Made by a program: the position numbers and the translations under genes. 64,000 nt of DNA from contig JAMXBD010001038.1 of assembly GCA_024138025.1 (NCBI GenBank), positions 310,001 through 374,000 of the forward strand, read 5' to 3'. This document shows positions 11,788 through 25,718 of the stretch, piece by piece. The DNA comes from Combretum micranthum (Eukaryota > Streptophyta > Magnoliopsida > Myrtales > Combretaceae). How positions within the stretch are numbered: position 1 is the first letter of the stretch; each line of letters starts with the position of its first letter. The notes beneath the pieces are model-generated. The model had not been told where the DNA came from. It worked only from the letters and a program-made list of their open reading frames with translations, and did no database searches.

Positions 11788-12259
11788 TTGATTGATGCAT
11801 TTCATATGATTGTTAATAACTTATTTGATATGTGGTAAGTTCTGGTTATTCACTGAGCCCGTGGTTTCGCTCATACTCAAACAGTCCTTTTAGGTTTACA
11901 CTTAGGCCATAGCTGGTCACTTCTAGAAATTTAGTCCTAGTAAGAACGTCAAGACTAGAAGTTCATGGAAGAATATGGGATCAGTTATTTGCTTTTATTT
12001 TAATCTAAGTTAGTTAGTATTTAAATTATCAGTTATATATTTAGAGACTTTTTAGAAAGACAGTATGGTTTATAATATTATATTCAAGCACTGAGATGAT
12101 AGTTATTTACTAATTTATAGCTTACATGTATTTGTCATTTCTTATCAAAGTAACTAAAAGATCCTATTGTTGGAAAACATGTCATTCTCTGAAGGTAATC
12201 TAGTGAAAATATTTAAGTGTAACTTATTTCCTACTACTAGGGTACCCTCGGGGCATAAT
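11788..12259. other. Unclassified repeat-like flank right of L1
   Basis: This continues the sequence at 7119-7331 across L1. Its later part grades into the remnant of the X2 5' LTR. At 12238-12258 the text GGGTACCCTCGGGGCATAAT resembles the 3' terminus of the L family (compare GGGTACCCTTCGGGGCGTAA, the complement of the L3 end), so a tiny L remnant may be present. No gene is visible. Confidence 0.35.
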
Positions 12260-12490
12260 ATATTCACTTCTAATTTTAATTGAACAGATTGAGAAATCGT
12301 GTTTTTAATTAAATCTAGGCTGCTAATAAAGTTGCTCACATTTACCTAAAGATAGGGATGGTGAAACTTCTTGTCACTTGATTTTAATTTCATTAAAATG
12401 GTTTTTAATCAAAGGATTCTTGAGTTTTATGCGGACTTAAGTTGCTAATAACTTGTGAAGAGATTCCAGTGGTCTGACCTAGATCTAGGA
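12260..12490 (+). repeat. Remnant of the 5' LTR of X2
   Basis: The segment 12260-12470 aligns with 50200-50420, the end of the X2 3' LTR (shared text such as TTTTAATTTCATTAAAATGG and GAGTTTTATGCG). The two lie on either side of the X2 interior in the same orientation, as an LTR pair should. The upstream part of this LTR is missing. No convincing primer binding site follows. Confidence 0.6.
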
Positions 12491-13559
12491 TTTTTTAACC
12501 TTGAGAGAGGCTTTAACTAACATTAATGAACCTGACGATGCGAGAATACCTAGCAAACAACTCGTTGAGTTTGTTAAGAAATCATATGATAAGGACTTGG
12601 TGAAGTAAATCTTAAACTCTTTCTTGTATTAACATACTTAACTTATAAATTTTCCCTAAAAGCATGTTTATAATTAGTTTTAATCTTAGATTATCTTTTT
12701 GCTATTTATAATGCTTTTTTTTTTTTTTTTGCATTTTTGTAGGCTAGATAATAGATTAAAAGTGAGAAGGGTAGATACTAATAGTCCTCAAAGAATACGA
12801 CATAATACTTTCTATGCTACTATGGTAGATAGGCTTTTCTATGTGGTAATTGCAACTAAAGTTGAACAGAACGTATTAGTATTTTTATAAAATTTTGAAA
12901 AACTTCAACTCCGTGTTTTGTGTTGAAAAAAAACCACCCACCAAGTTTTTCTTGTACTATTGCTAAGGATTCAACATTGAATTCTTTTTTATGAAGCTCA
13001 ATGAGGCAATACTTAAAAGCTTTAAAAATCTATTAGACTAGTCATTAACCCTGTGAATTGTGTGAATAGTTTTCAGTTTTGTTTTTGTTTTTCTTTTTGT
13101 AAATATTGTTTTTGTATATAGTTTTACTCAATATCTCTGTGAATAATTTGTTTTATGTTGTTTTGTTTTGCTTTTTTGTATATATCTTCTTTTATTTATA
13201 GTACTAACTCTTTTTTTTCGTCGTATTTGTGTAAATATATGCATATAGCTTGTGTTATAAATAATATTGCACCTATTTGTAAATATGCCAAGGTAGTTTT
13301 TAGTATTCTTTTATATAGTTCTATTCTATTGTAATATGTTTTTTTAGTTTTAGCTTTGTTTTAGTGTTTTGATTCTTTAATTCTTTGGTTAATGATACTC
13401 TTTTTGTATATATTGTTGTTGCACATCAGTTTTTGTTGTTGTTTTATAGTTTTGTTGTAGCATATGTTTTTTTGTAGTTTGTTATGTTATAATATAGGAT
13501 TGTTATAGATTAATTCTTTACCATAATAAAAACTATAAGACTATGACTAAGATTCACTT
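12491..13559 (+). other. 5' leader of X2
   Basis: This T-rich non-coding DNA lies between the LTR remnant and the gag remnant. It includes a long T tract (about 12714-12731). The small open frame at 12699-12890 shows no domain. Nothing else is recognisable. Confidence 0.5.
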
Positions 13560-14259
13560 ACACCCTTTGTATCCCTTTAATCCAGAACCACAACCATAGG
13601 GAGAAGTATTAGACACTTAACTAGGGAGAGGAATCAACTTCTTGATAGAGAAATGGCTAATAGAGTAGACCCTAAGAAAGGAGGAGAAGTTCAATAGGAG
13701 AATGAAGTCTTGAATGGGGAAAATAATATCGGATAGGGGTTTTTTTTTTTCATGGAACTCTATCATTGGTATTATTCATATTTGAGCGGAAAATAGAAAT
13801 ATTATTGCGTTGATATTTTAATAAAAAAAAGTAACTATCTCTATAATTTTAAAATTGATTATGATAAGTTATTATTATCATGAGTTTAATTAGAGCTACA
13901 AAATCGAAAATCAAGTTGAAAACTTTTTTATTTTTATATTATGAATAATGATAAGGCATAATACCTTTAAGATTAATGGAGCCTTTGATGATGCCATTTG
14001 TTTGATACTCTTCTTTTTTCTTTTTCTTTTTCTTTTTTCTTTTTTGAGGGGGAATGCAAAGAAGTGGTTTAATAATCTACCTAAACAGTCCATTACAACA
14101 TGGCAATAAATGGTTGTGAACTTTATGAGGAAATACTTCCCACTCTCTAGAACAACCAAGTTTATAGCTGACATAACTCCTTTCACCGGCTGGAATCTAA
14201 GACCCTCTATGAAGCTTTTGAGAGGTGGAAGGAGTTGCTAGGAAAGTAACCACATCATG
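13560..14259 (+). pseudogene. Athila-type gag, N-terminal half (X2)
   Basis: This is a degraded gag. The conserved gag domain is visible at about 14055-14250 in pieces: AKKWFNNLP, then SITTWQ, then ESKTLYEAFERWKELLGK. Upstream, 13560-13740 retains a degenerate N-terminal part (NQLLDREMANRVDPKK). Stops and frame changes are frequent. L2 interrupts it at 14260, and the frame resumes after L2 at 17787. Gag forms the virus-like particle in functional elements. Confidence 0.75.
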
Positions 14260-17200
14260 TGTCATGCCCTAAAAGCTACCTTAAACACAACAGTCCATCA
14301 CACTCAATATTAAAGCTTAAGTATGAAAACCTTAGTCATCTCAAAAGTTTCGATATCGGGTGTAAGGTGTACCTTCACAATCATAGAGGACCAACTTTAA
14401 AACAAGTTGTTTAAAAAGACATTCATTAAAGCAGTTAAGAATGGAAATCACAACATAGACATCTTAAATATGGAATATAAGAGCCTTACAAATATTAAAG
14501 GGGCATTCCCCTATCAAAATATATAGTCCATCATGGTCTATTTAAATAGATACATTAGAGATTTACTTGGAAATCTAAGTGTACAAGTAGTCGTTGACTT
14601 CGTCTAAAAACTCCTGAATCCAAAAGGTAGTACCTATGAAAAGTATCCCCTGAGCATCAATCAAAGGTAGGGGTGCTATAATAAATATTTATAAGTGGGT
14701 AAGCTTCCTTGGTTTGTGAGAATTATTTCCACAAATAAAATACTCGAACAATCAATATTCAAACAAGTTATTTAAACAAGTATATGGGATGTAACAAACA
14801 CGTGAGCAAACAATACACATGATTTTTCAAGAATCATATATTGAATGGATTTACCCCTCCATTTGAGGTTAGGTGTTCCGGACCAAAAGGTCATAATTTG
14901 CAAATGATGTTTTTAGTAGTTTTTATACGAGTCACTACTAGCCGCTAAAATTTAGTTATTTTGGGTGTCTACCCACCATTTTAATTGGGAGAACCTTCGT
15001 CATAAAGTAGATTTTCGAATTGTACGGACCTCACTACTATGCCCTCATTCCACCAAAGGTATAGTAATGAATGCAATGTGACTCACTACATGTTATGCAT
15101 GAACCATTTTGTTAAAGTAATCATGGTATAATATTAGATGTTTTAATGGTGATCATAGAATTTGCAGACATATCATTTTTATGGTAAATCAAACATTATT
15201 TATTTAATAATTCCCACCTCGATATGCTTAACACCATTTCAAACATATATGTAAGGCATATGTGCTTTCATGTTTTTATCTTTTCCTAATTCTAATGTCG
15301 CTAGTTACAAGCAAAAACATAAGTACAAGAATACAAGAAATTAAACTCACTCAACCATGGTAGTAGAAAGTGCCTAATCGAAGTAGTCCTCTGGATAAGG
15401 AAATTCGGGCTCTTTGTTGCCTAAACAAGAGAAATACCCAAAATAAGTATTTCTTAGAAGTTCTACTTAAACTGGCAAATTCTATTTTTCTAAGTTTGTT
15501 AAAATTCGTAGGGAGGGAAATTCCAACTTAAAATGGTCATAACTTGCTTATTATAACTCAAAATTTCGCATATTATATACCGTTTCTATCTACTGAAAAG
15601 ATCTATTTATTTCTAAGGTTAGTTTTTCATAAAAGGTCATTTAGGTTCCAAAAAGACGCAGTATAGAATTGACACGAAAATCCTAGCTCTTAAAACATGA
15701 TTTTTCTAAGCTTTTTATTAACCAAAAATCCCATAGCAAATATATAAATATTTATATGATTGAAAAATTCTTTTAATATATAGGAAACTCATATTATACA
15801 CATGATTCTAATGATCTTGTCTTAATAAATGATTTTTTTTTATAAAACAATCTTATCTTAATAGCTTGAAAAGGTGAAGTTGATAAAATTATTTTAAGTT
15901 ATTTGGAAATGAAACTAAAGACTTTTGAGTTAATAAATATGTGATATAATTTATTTTTCCTTAACTCTTAAAAGATAATTTTTCATTCAAAATAAATTTT
16001 TCTTTTAGTCTTTCTAAGTTATCTACAAATTTTATTCCCCAAGTAGACTTCACGATTTTACCTTGTTTTGAAAAGCTTGTTTTGATCTTTGTACTTATTA
16101 AAATATTAGTAAGGATCTTATAAACAAGTTTTAAGAAAATTTCTCATAGTAAAGTATTTATCAACATTAAGGTTTTAATGGTAGTTTGAAAAGAGAGTAA
16201 GGAACTTCTCAGTAAATTTTCGAAAAGTCTTTGCATATTAACAACACTAAAATCTATGATAACCTTTGTCTAAAATTCTTTGAAAAGCATTTTGTTGACA
16301 TAAAATTTCTAAATTTCAATGAAATTTTTCCTAAGTGATAAAATTTCATTTTTAAAGTGAAAAAACCTTTCTATTCTTATTAAGACAACAATCAACATGA
16401 TCATTCATGAATATGTGTTTATAGCTAAGTAATATAACAAAAATAATTAATAAGAAAGATGAAAAATATATGATAAGCAAATAATAAATATCAAGTATTA
16501 GAAGTCTTAGCTTGATTCAAGGCTTCCAGACTTAGACATGAGCAAGTCCAAAAAGAAAAATAAAAGAAATAAGAAAATTTGTTTTCACTTAATGAGGACA
16601 AGTCTAAAACTAGAAAGACTAGTCTTAATATAAAAGCATGGAATAAATAAATAAATTGCAAAGCATAAATAAATAAATAACGGTCATGTTAGTGAGTTTA
16701 TATGCTCTAAGAAATATATATATATACATAAATATATCTACTAATATATAGAAGTTAGATTAGAACAATAGTAAAATGTAATAGTATAATAATAATAAAA
16801 TGAGATTTATTCATGAACAAGAACAAAACATGAACATAATGTCGCTTCCATAGCACCTAGATGTTGAGGAAACACACATCATAGTCATATTAATTTACAT
16901 GACATGGTAAGAAAGTATTTGTAAGAAAATTACCTAAGATAGAAGTATGGATGGTAGAAAAGAGAAGTTGTGATAGTATGAGGATAGGAGAAATGTGAGA
17001 AGATGAGAACAGATTTTTGGAGAGAAAAGTTGAGTGGTAATTTTGAGAGAGTTTTGTTAAGGTAAATGAGTGTGTGAAAGAAATGGAGAGAGATAGGGTA
17101 TTTATAGAGTTTTGTAGAGGGAAAATTGTGTGAACTAAATAAAATAAAAATATATATAGATGCATGAGAGAGAGGGATGCTAGGTCTTGAAGAAAAAGGG

Positions 17201-17781
17201 GAGAGAAATATTTGTTTTGTATTGTTGTTAATAAAAAGTAATAATTTGTAAAATAGGATGTGAATAAAGTTGTATAGGAAAAATGAAAAGTAAGAAATAG
17301 GTATGATAGAGTGTAAGAATAGGAGGTAGAAAAGTAGAAATAGATGAATAGTGTAGAATAGTAGATAAAACAAATTAATATCTGTAGTAAAGAAAATATG
17401 TGTAATTAAGCTATATCTGATATTTTTAGATATAAAAAATATAAAACTGATATTTTTGAAATCCTTATATTTTACAAGCCTAATGGTGTTATCAGAAAAT
17501 TTTTACCATTCAGTGCACCGGGGCATGGTTTTCAAAATATGATCCCATTTAGATCCGAAACAAACTAAATTTTTACGAATCTAATATTTTTAAGCTTTCC
17601 TATATTATTATAGACTATAATCCACAATTATCTCAATTTTATTGTTTAGGGGTTAAGAATACGGGATTGTCGGATCTAAATCAACTAGGATTTGTTATAG
17701 GTTTGTTGACTTTAGGATTTCCGGTTGACTTCCGGTTTAGGGTTTAAACATAAAACGTAGTATAAAATCTAGGAGCTTACA
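14260..17781 (-). mobile_element. L2: giant solo LTR (3.5 kb) inserted in X2 gag
   Basis: On the plus strand it reads TGTCATGCCCTAAAAG at the left end and AGGAGCTTACA at the right end, which is the L family in minus orientation. It is flanked by a perfect 5-bp target duplication TCATG (14255-14259 and 17782-17786). It belongs with L3 and L7, sharing text such as GAATGGATTTACCCCT and the TTCTACTTAAAC stretch. It has no coding content; the open frames on its minus strand at 16890-17373 are low-complexity. Confidence 0.88.
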
Positions 17782-17786
17782 TCATG

Positions 17787-18520
17787 GACTACCTGAATGG
17801 ACACAAATGCAAGCTTTTTACAATTGATTAAACTATGGCATAAGGTAGTTAATTGATGCAATAGTAGGAGGGAACTTAAACAATAAATCTCCTGAGGAGT
17901 GCTTGAGTTTGTTTGAGGACATGGCCAACAGCCATCACCAATGGTCATCTAGTAGGGTCAGGAAGGAGAAACCTAGAAGTTTGTTTGAGCTGGATGTTGT
18001 GACATCCCTAACATCCAAGATAGAGGCCTTGACTAAAAATGTATGACCATGGGGATTGCAAAAGTGCATATAGTTGACGGAAGTATAGGGCAAAAGTTAG
18101 AGGACATGATTTTTGAAAATGTACAGTTTGTCGAAAATTACAATAGACCTAAAAATGATCCTTTTAGTAACACTTACAACCATAGTTAGAGGAACCACCC
18201 CAATTTCAGGTGGAATAATAACAATTTTCAAAATCAAAATTTTCCTCTACAAAATTTTCAAAACCAATAGGTTTGAGGATTAAGTTTGTCCATAGGAAAA
18301 AGTTCTTTAGAGTAATTAATTCTTTAGTTTATCAAGGTCTCTAAGGCCAGGCAGCAAGGAATTGATACTACTTTGAGAAATCATCCAAGTTCCACTCACT
18401 ACTTAAAGACACAATTTGGTTAGATTTCCAAGCTCCTATCGGAGAGACCTCAAGGAACTTTGCTAGCCAATACAAAAGGAATTCCTAAAGACCAAGCCAA
18501 GAGTTGAAATGAAGATGAAA
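17787..18520 (+). pseudogene. Athila-type gag, C-terminal half (X2)
   Basis: The gag frame resumes directly after the L2 target duplication. Recognisable segments are LPEWTQMQAFYN, SPEECLSLFEDMANSHHQW, then the Asn-rich stretch NNNNFQNQNFPLQNFQNQ (about 18205-18270), then KLLSERPQGTLLANTKG near 18430-18480. This is the usual C-terminal layout of Athila gag. Several stops are present, consistent with CAG to TAG and TGG to TAG changes. No protease, RT or integrase follows before the 3' end of X2. Confidence 0.8.
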
Positions 18521-20281
18521 GACTCTTATGATGATTAATCCTATTGTCTATTGAAACTCGTTTTGTTTTGTTTGAATGATGTAATTCCTTTTAAAGACCT
18601 TTAAGTGTGTTTTAGGCTTTACTTTAAGACTTGTTTGATGGATGTTTAGTGATCTAACAAAGACTTGTTGATGATTTTAAAGAATGTTTTATAAGATTTT
18701 AACAGTTTATGATGTGAGTTTTTGAAGTCCTCGAATTAAGTTTGAATGTTGTTTTTAGATAAATTTTTTAAAGGAATGAATAACAGGGATACAAGCAAGC
18801 CCGTGATTTATTCCACCTTCAATGCTTCTCTCTAAGTGATTTTTGCAGGAATCAACCTGATAAATTTAGCCCTGAGCTAGCCCATAGTTAGGAAAGGAGA
18901 ATAAATTTTTTTATCACAATTTGTGTCGTTGCTTGAATCAAGCCCATGATTGTGACCGCGATTCATTTATTCTTTATTCCTTTATTCTTTTATAACATGC
19001 TTTTTGTAGGTTTAATTAAAGGTCTCAATCATAACCATGATTCTTTTATTATTTTAACATTTAGACCGTGACTTAAATAAAGACCGCAATTCATTGATTA
19101 TTTTGTTTGCTCTTAATAAAATATAAACTGCATTCTCAAATCAAGCCCATAATTGCTACTAACGTCTTTGCCCTATTTCCTTTAGTTTAAAATAGCTTTA
19201 AACTTGGTTCAAATCGAGGCTACGATTCTCATTTGTTCTCAACTAGTAATCCAAAACAAAGAAGTTCTCTAAACTTCTAATTTATGCATCTTGCTTTGTT
19301 CTTTAACTGTTGTCCCCCTTTGTTTCATCATGCTTAAACATTGAGGACAATGTTTAGTTTAAGCATGGGGAAAGGGTTTTGGAAAAATTAAATATTGAGC
19401 TAAAAAAGGGGGGAAAGGGGCACTTAAATCCCACAATTATAGGAAAATAATGAAATGGTAAAAATTTGACCAAAATTTTGTTATTTTTGAAATGATTTCA
19501 CCAAGTAACTCAATGAGCTTAATTATAAACAACATTGTCTTACTTTTGAGTTAACTTTACTATGTTAAAATGACTTTCCAATATCCATATGGAGTAGTTT
19601 TACTTGTTATTAAATTTAGAAATTTAAGCTAGAATTAGCTAAAGGTCTTTAGTAAGGCTACTCAATTAATTTTTAAAAACTTAAATGATTTGTATGTTTT
19701 TCCATCGAGTCATTTTGAGGGCCTTATAGTCTCTAATGAAGGTTCAAATGATGTTTGTGACTTGATGATTTTCCTTTGTGTTATATCAAAAAATTAAAAT
19801 GGAATCAATCATAGGTTTAAGATTGACATGGGCAGGGGTTAGTTCTTCAAAAGAGCAATTTCTTGACTTCTCTATCAATTTTAAATAAGCCATGAAAGAA
19901 GGAAACCTTATATTCAGTTAATATGAGCATGACTTGATCCTTTAGAAGAACAAGGCTTAACTCCTCTATTAATTGAGTTAAAAAAGGGCTATTAGTATGA
20001 GCAAGACATGGTTCCTCAAAAGAGAAAGTCTTCACTCCTTTGCTAACAATATAACATTTAGTTAAATAAATGTGCTTACAAAAACTAGTGGATACGGTTG
20101 TGTATTGATCTCTCAAAAGAGCAATGCTTCATCCCCTCTATCAACTAATCTATCTTAAAGAAATGAAATTAAATAAGCAACAACCAACACAATTAAGGAA
20201 AATGATTCATGGGATAAATTGATGTGCATGCCTTTACTTTTGAGTATAATGCTTAGAGAAATGATTAAAAGATTGCATATC
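18521..20281 (+). other. Post-gag non-coding region of X2, with its own motif cluster
   Basis: There is no pol or env-like ORF here. At 18790-19250 a cluster of short motifs appears: ACCGCGATTCA (18955-18965), GACCGTGACTTA, GACCGCAATTCA and two CAAGCCCATRATTG copies. ACCGCGATTCA recurs exactly in the X2 LTR at 29497-29507. A hairpin and purine tract follow at 19335-19376. The rest is AT-rich without genes. L3 interrupts it at 20282. Confidence 0.65.
19335..19376 (+). promoter_or_regulatory. Internal hairpin plus purine tract (X2)
   Basis: The stem TAAACATTG / CAATGTTTA with loop AGGA (19335-19356) precedes AAGCATGGGGAAAGGG (19361-19376). The AGGA loop is the same as in the hairpin at the 3' tract of the same element (29177-29198). 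With L3 removed, it lies about 1.2 kb before the 3' polypurine tract. Confidence 0.6.
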
Positions 20282-21482
20282 TATTACGCCCCGAAGGGTA
20301 CCCTAAGCATGGCAGTCCGCCGTACACAATACTAAGCCTAAGAATGACTACCTTAGTCATGCAGAGGCTTCCATATCATGTACAAGGCGTACATCACAAC
20401 CAAGGGAACGCATTAGAGTAGCGCAATTTACATTGATAATAACTAAGTAACAAAGCAAGGAGAATACTTAACATAAAACATAAACATGGTAAATTATAAT
20501 TTTTAAGGACATAACTCCCTATTGTCTTCAAGTCAAAATAAATACACTTCTTAGAATTTTCAAAACACTAACATAGCATATATTACATATACGAAACCTT
20601 ACAAAATAACTTCATCCTATGCTCTCAAAGCCTTCATAAAAGTTTTAACATTCTTCCCTGACTTCCTTAATGTCATGATCTTCGATTTAAGCCACGGGTA
20701 TACCTATTTCAACAAAATCTATGGGGGTATAAGCTTTCAACTAGCTTAGTGAGGTACAAACAAGTTCATTTAAATTTTCACACATATGCTATGCATACAA
20801 TGCAACAATCATGTGACTACACAAATATATATAGTTATCCGGAAACCATATATAGAATGGATTTACCCCTTTGTATCGAAGGTTAGGGAACCAGTGTTGA
20901 AGATCTGCGACCTTCTACTGCTAGTCCCCAAGTCCCACCCAAAGCGTTTGGTTGGCTCGGCTTCGAACCTAGAGTCTCATTCCTTGGGCAATTTGGATTC
21001 TCTAAGAAGGAACATGGCCCGTGTCACTGCACGATAACAACCAATCCAACTCTACGCGTAGGAGTAGCAGCCTTCCGAAAGAGATGTGACTCGATTGATG
21101 CTATACGTGAGTGTTTTATTTTTCTTAAGCCAAACCTTACAAAGGTTAATTTAGGGGGCGATCAATCAATTTGATAAGCAATAAGCAATCATATAAGTAA
21201 ATATATAAAATACTTAAACAAGCAATTTTAAGTTGCGATATTCTTAATTTTTATTTCACACATAAGCATAGAATCACATATATACATATCCCAGAAGTCC
21301 CCATACATATCCGTTTTTATCTTTTCTTAGTATACTAATGCTACTACTTTACAAGCACAAGCAAGGTAACGAAATTAAGAGGAATAACTCGCTCATCCAT
21401 TTCGCGATCTTCTTAGTCGTAGTAATTCACCTAAACAAAAGAAATACCCGATATGAGTATTTTGTAGAAATTCTACTTAAAC

Positions 21483-24400
21483 TATCACGCCCCAAAGGGT
21501 ACTCTAAACGCGACAATTCGCCACACTTGATATTTAAACTCAAGTGAGGCAACCTTAGCCTTCCCATGAGTTTGAACATCGGGTGTAAGGCTCACTTTCA
21601 GCATACAGGGACCATACTTTGCTTCGTAGTAGTTTAAGGAGACACATATAACAACAAGAATGTAAATCATAACGTTTCCTTTAAACCTATTCTATTACAT
21701 GAACGGAGGGGCATACCCCCGTCAACAACGTTAAGAGTTCTTAGGCACACAAAATCCCTTATATTATCCTTCAAATACCAATTTAAGAAACATGATTAGA
21801 AGCCCGTGTCTACTTTTAGATCCCAGCCTCATTGAAAGCTCCTTTATGTCTAAGAGTTGTACCTGATGTTTGCGGCTCCTCGGAGATAGCCATAAGTATT
21901 CATACTGCAATATGAAACTGTTGGGGTATAAGCTACACTAGCTTAGTGAGTGGAAACTTCCATATCACCATTTCAACAAAACATTCAAGCAAGTGATTAA
22001 TCAATCAAGTGAAATGCATCAAACATGCGAGTTCAACAAACATATGACCAGCCGAAAATCATATGTGGATGGACTTGCACCCTCCATCCCGGGTTACAGA
22101 TTAACGAATCCTGCGGTACGATGCCATTTAAGCTCACAATCAACTGAACTATAATTTCGTTTTATGGATCACGATTAACCAACATTTTCGTTTTATGGAT
22201 CACGATTAACCAACATTTTCATTTTATGGATCACGATTAACCAACATATTCGTTTTATGGATCACGAAAAATCAATAGATGCTAATGCTCCATCCCCATC
22301 GTGATATGAATGAGTTCAAGTTTATCTTTAATGTCTAATAATCCATTAAACCAATTCTTTTAAGTGTTCAAGCATTTCTCGCAGACAATCATTTCTACTC
22401 TACTATACAAATAATAATTTATCACCCGGCTTCGATATTCTTTAAATTCAATTCCACACAACAATAGCAGACAACTATAATTCCCAATTAAACCCATCAT
22501 GCATATTCATTTTTGTCTTTGCTAAGTAACTAGTGCAACTATCATTACAAACACAAGCAATAATTGAAATTGGAAGTAATACTCACTCGGCCATGGTACA
22601 CCGGTCTCTTAGTGATAATAATCGGGTGGTAGGGATTCGTCGTTCTCGGGATCACCTACCAAATAAGAATATCCTAATGAGAACTTCATCACTCAACTAA
22701 TTCAAACTATGCATCTAAACTAAACAAAATCGTGATTCTCGCTATTTGCGAAATTTCCAACTTAAAACGGCCATAACTTGGTCATTTTAACTCGGAATTT
22801 CGCAAATTTTATATCGATTTCTATCTACTTCGAAAGATCTATCTATTTCTATTATATTTTCAAGTTTTGAAAACATTTAGGTCATGGAACAGAGGGATCA
22901 GATCTGATCTGTAACCTTTTCCATTTCCAAAAAATTTGTTTTGCACTTGATCCAAATGTATCTAGTTGATGATTCATGTGTATATAAAATATGAATGAGT
23001 TCCTAATATGAATGACATGTGATGAGTTCAATATATGCATGATCTTGATGATTTTTGAAAATGAAAATTTTAAGAACTCATAATTCTTACAAGACTAACA
23101 ATTTCCTCTTGAAATTCCAATTGTCTAAATTTTGCATCTCATTAGTAATTTGGGATTTCATTCTTAGAATTTCCTTATTATCTAATTAAAAATGAGACTT
23201 CAACATCTATACTATCCAAGACCTTCATTTCCACATAAGAATTCACATTTTTCACTTTGCAAGTATATCTTTAAATAGGCTTTTCACAAAAATCAGAATT
23301 TTAGAAAAATCCATCTCTTGCATGTTTCCTTTAAGGAAACTTGTATAATGCATCAAAATTTAAGGCTTTACTATATCCATTACCTAAGGACCTCATTTAA
23401 CACATAAAATATTCATTTTCAGCTTGAATACTAGGTGTTTGCATAGGCATCATTCAAAGTTACGAATTTGACAAGTTGAACACTAACTCAAAATTTTTCA
23501 TCTTAATTCCACTACTTGTTTTACACATTACTTATATCCAAACTCATTTCAACTTTAAAAAATCACTAAGTGATACCTATTACTTATACCCTTCATTTTT
23601 CATGTAAAATATGAGTTTCAAAGTGGTTTCAAGGGTTTTCAAAATAGGTCTCAAAAATCATATGAATTTTCCTTTGAACCTTTCTAACAAAAATATTTTC
23701 TTTTCAAGTTCCTTGTCCCTTATGTTCATAAAAATCTACCAACTATCACATTTATATATACAGACTAAGCTTTTTATGAACATTAATGCATGAAGATACA
23801 AAATTTCATATGAACATGAATGTCAAGAAAAATATGAGTGTCTAAATACTAGATCTACAACTTATGTGCATGAAGATGAGTTTAAAGACATGAACATATA
23901 TTTTTCATGCAAGATCTCTACTTTATATGCATGAACATAATAATACTTCAAACAAAAGCTTATTAAACACAAGATCTACTCTTGTAATGCTTGATATTCA
24001 TGTATTAGTGTCTTCTTATCCCTAGCATTTGCTCATTGGATTTTAAAGTGAAAAACAAGAATAGTCTTGCCATTACAAAATTAAGTAGAGATTAAAGCTT
24101 GAAATCATCACCTAAAAGAAGATTTGGAGAAAAATGAAGAAGAAATGGACTTGTGAGTGGTGTGTGCAAGGAGGGGAGTGCATGGCAACATAGAGGAAGA
24201 AAAGAGAGAGTGTTTCTCTTGTAAAATTTTTGAAAGAGTGAAAAATGAAGAGAGAGAGTGAAAATGAGTTTATATATTAAGTGTATTAGGGTTTATTTGC
24301 ATTAAAAGAAGGAAGAATAAAACAAATACAGGGGGAACAAGGGGGGGTGCGCCGACCTCAATAAAGAAGGGAGAGGGAGTGAGTTGAAATTGATTTAATT

Positions 24401-25718
24401 TGAAATTTAAGTAATAAAATGTAATAAAAGTAATAATTTAGTAGAAAACAAAATTTTCTTGGAGAAAGAAAATATAATTGAGTAGTTGTAAGGATGTAAG
24501 AATAGGGCATGGGTAGTGTGTAGTGTAGAGTGTACTTGTGAATAGTGGTAAATAGTAGACAAGACATCTACTTTACTAGTAGGTAAAGAAAATACAGGAA
24601 AAAGGCTATAACTATAATTTTTATAGCTCGAAAAAATATAAATTTTATATTTTTGGAATCCTTATAAAATTTTGGTTATAAGGAGTATTCCGGAATATTT
24701 TTCTGAGTTTCTAGTCCTGAGGCTCGTTTTTCCGTATTGGGGCTCGGGAAGGCCCAGAATAGAAAATTTTTCGAAATTAAAACTTTTTAAGGTTTGAAAT
24801 ACGCTATAAAACAATAATACACATTAAATTATTCTATATAGGCTCTTATATATAGAAATTGAAGAAAAGCCGAACATAGGATTCCTAGGTTGCTTGCACT
24901 AACCCTATTTAGGGTTTTGGTTTCCGATTTACGAAGTTTACCTGGGCATTTAGAAAAACTGGGTTCACAAGCAATCCAAAATTAGTACAACTAAGGCACT
25001 TGAAATCCTTATGAATTTACGAGCCTAATGATACTAATATCATATATCTAATGTTTCAAATCTTGGGGCACGTTTTTCGAAGTCTGTACCCGACCGGGTT
25101 TGAAATAGATAGAAAACTCGCAAATCTTATTTTTTTAAAGCGTTCTAGAACTATTACGACCTAAACTATATTCTTTGCTCATATTCCGACTCCTTGGTGT
25201 ATGATTACGGGATTGCTGGGTTGGACCTACTAGGGTTTCCCGGGAATTGTTGGCTTAAGTTTCCCGGTTGACTTCTCGGTCCAGATCGTTGCCAACTTTG
25301 GTAACTGATGTTTTATATTTATACAATTTTATTTGATGTGAGAATATTTATTTTAAATTTTATCTTCATAGATATTTAATATCTCTTAACGTTTTTCAAA
25401 ATTCTGAAATTTGGTTTTATACCTGAAAGTTTATCGTTACTCGCTGTTTAATAATTTATTTTTAGGTGTTATACTACCCGCTTTTGCAAGTCAAGGTTAA
25501 TCATAGAATTTTTCATGCGTAGTGGTTTTGGATTTGGAAACTATTAAGTTCTTATGTTACTTCTAAGAATTTTCTCTTTGTCCAAGATTAAGAAAATTTC
25601 TGGATTTGTTCAAGACTTCGAGCTAGTTGAAGTTCGATTTTAATTGGGAGTCTTTTTCAAAGATTATTTTAAAGGTGCTCATTTTGGAATTATTTACTAA
25701 AATTTTCCGGGGCTTACA
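21483..25718 (-). mobile_element. L4: giant solo LTR (4.24 kb) nested in L3
   Basis: It reads TATCACGCCCCAAAGGG at the left and CCGGGGCTTACA at the right. Flanks are TAAAC (21478-21482) and TTAAC (25719-25723), a 5-bp duplication with one change. The paralogous sites in L7 (62994-63016) and L2 (about 15462-15480) run through this point without an insertion, which confirms the boundary. It carries a 31-bp minisatellite (22155-22280) and the paired hairpins. No coding content. Confidence 0.9.
22155..22280 (-). repeat. 31-bp minisatellite, four units, in L4
   Basis: Four units of exactly 31 bases, starting at CGTTTTATGGATCACGATTA (22158, 22189, 22220, 22251; the third starts CATTTTAT). The last unit decays. 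The same unit occurs about three times in L5 (36791-36885, period 34), twice in L6 (37758-37818) and once or twice in L1 (near 11090-11155). Confidence 0.85.

Noticed and set aside
16890..17373. Two overlapping open frames on the minus strand of L2
   Set aside because: Composition is low-complexity Ser/Leu/Ile/Phe from AT-rich DNA, inside a solo LTR; no homologue is recognisable.
22155..22280. CRISPR-like array
   Set aside because: The 31-bp units are directly adjacent without spacers, and this is plant nuclear DNA; it is a minisatellite in an LTR.
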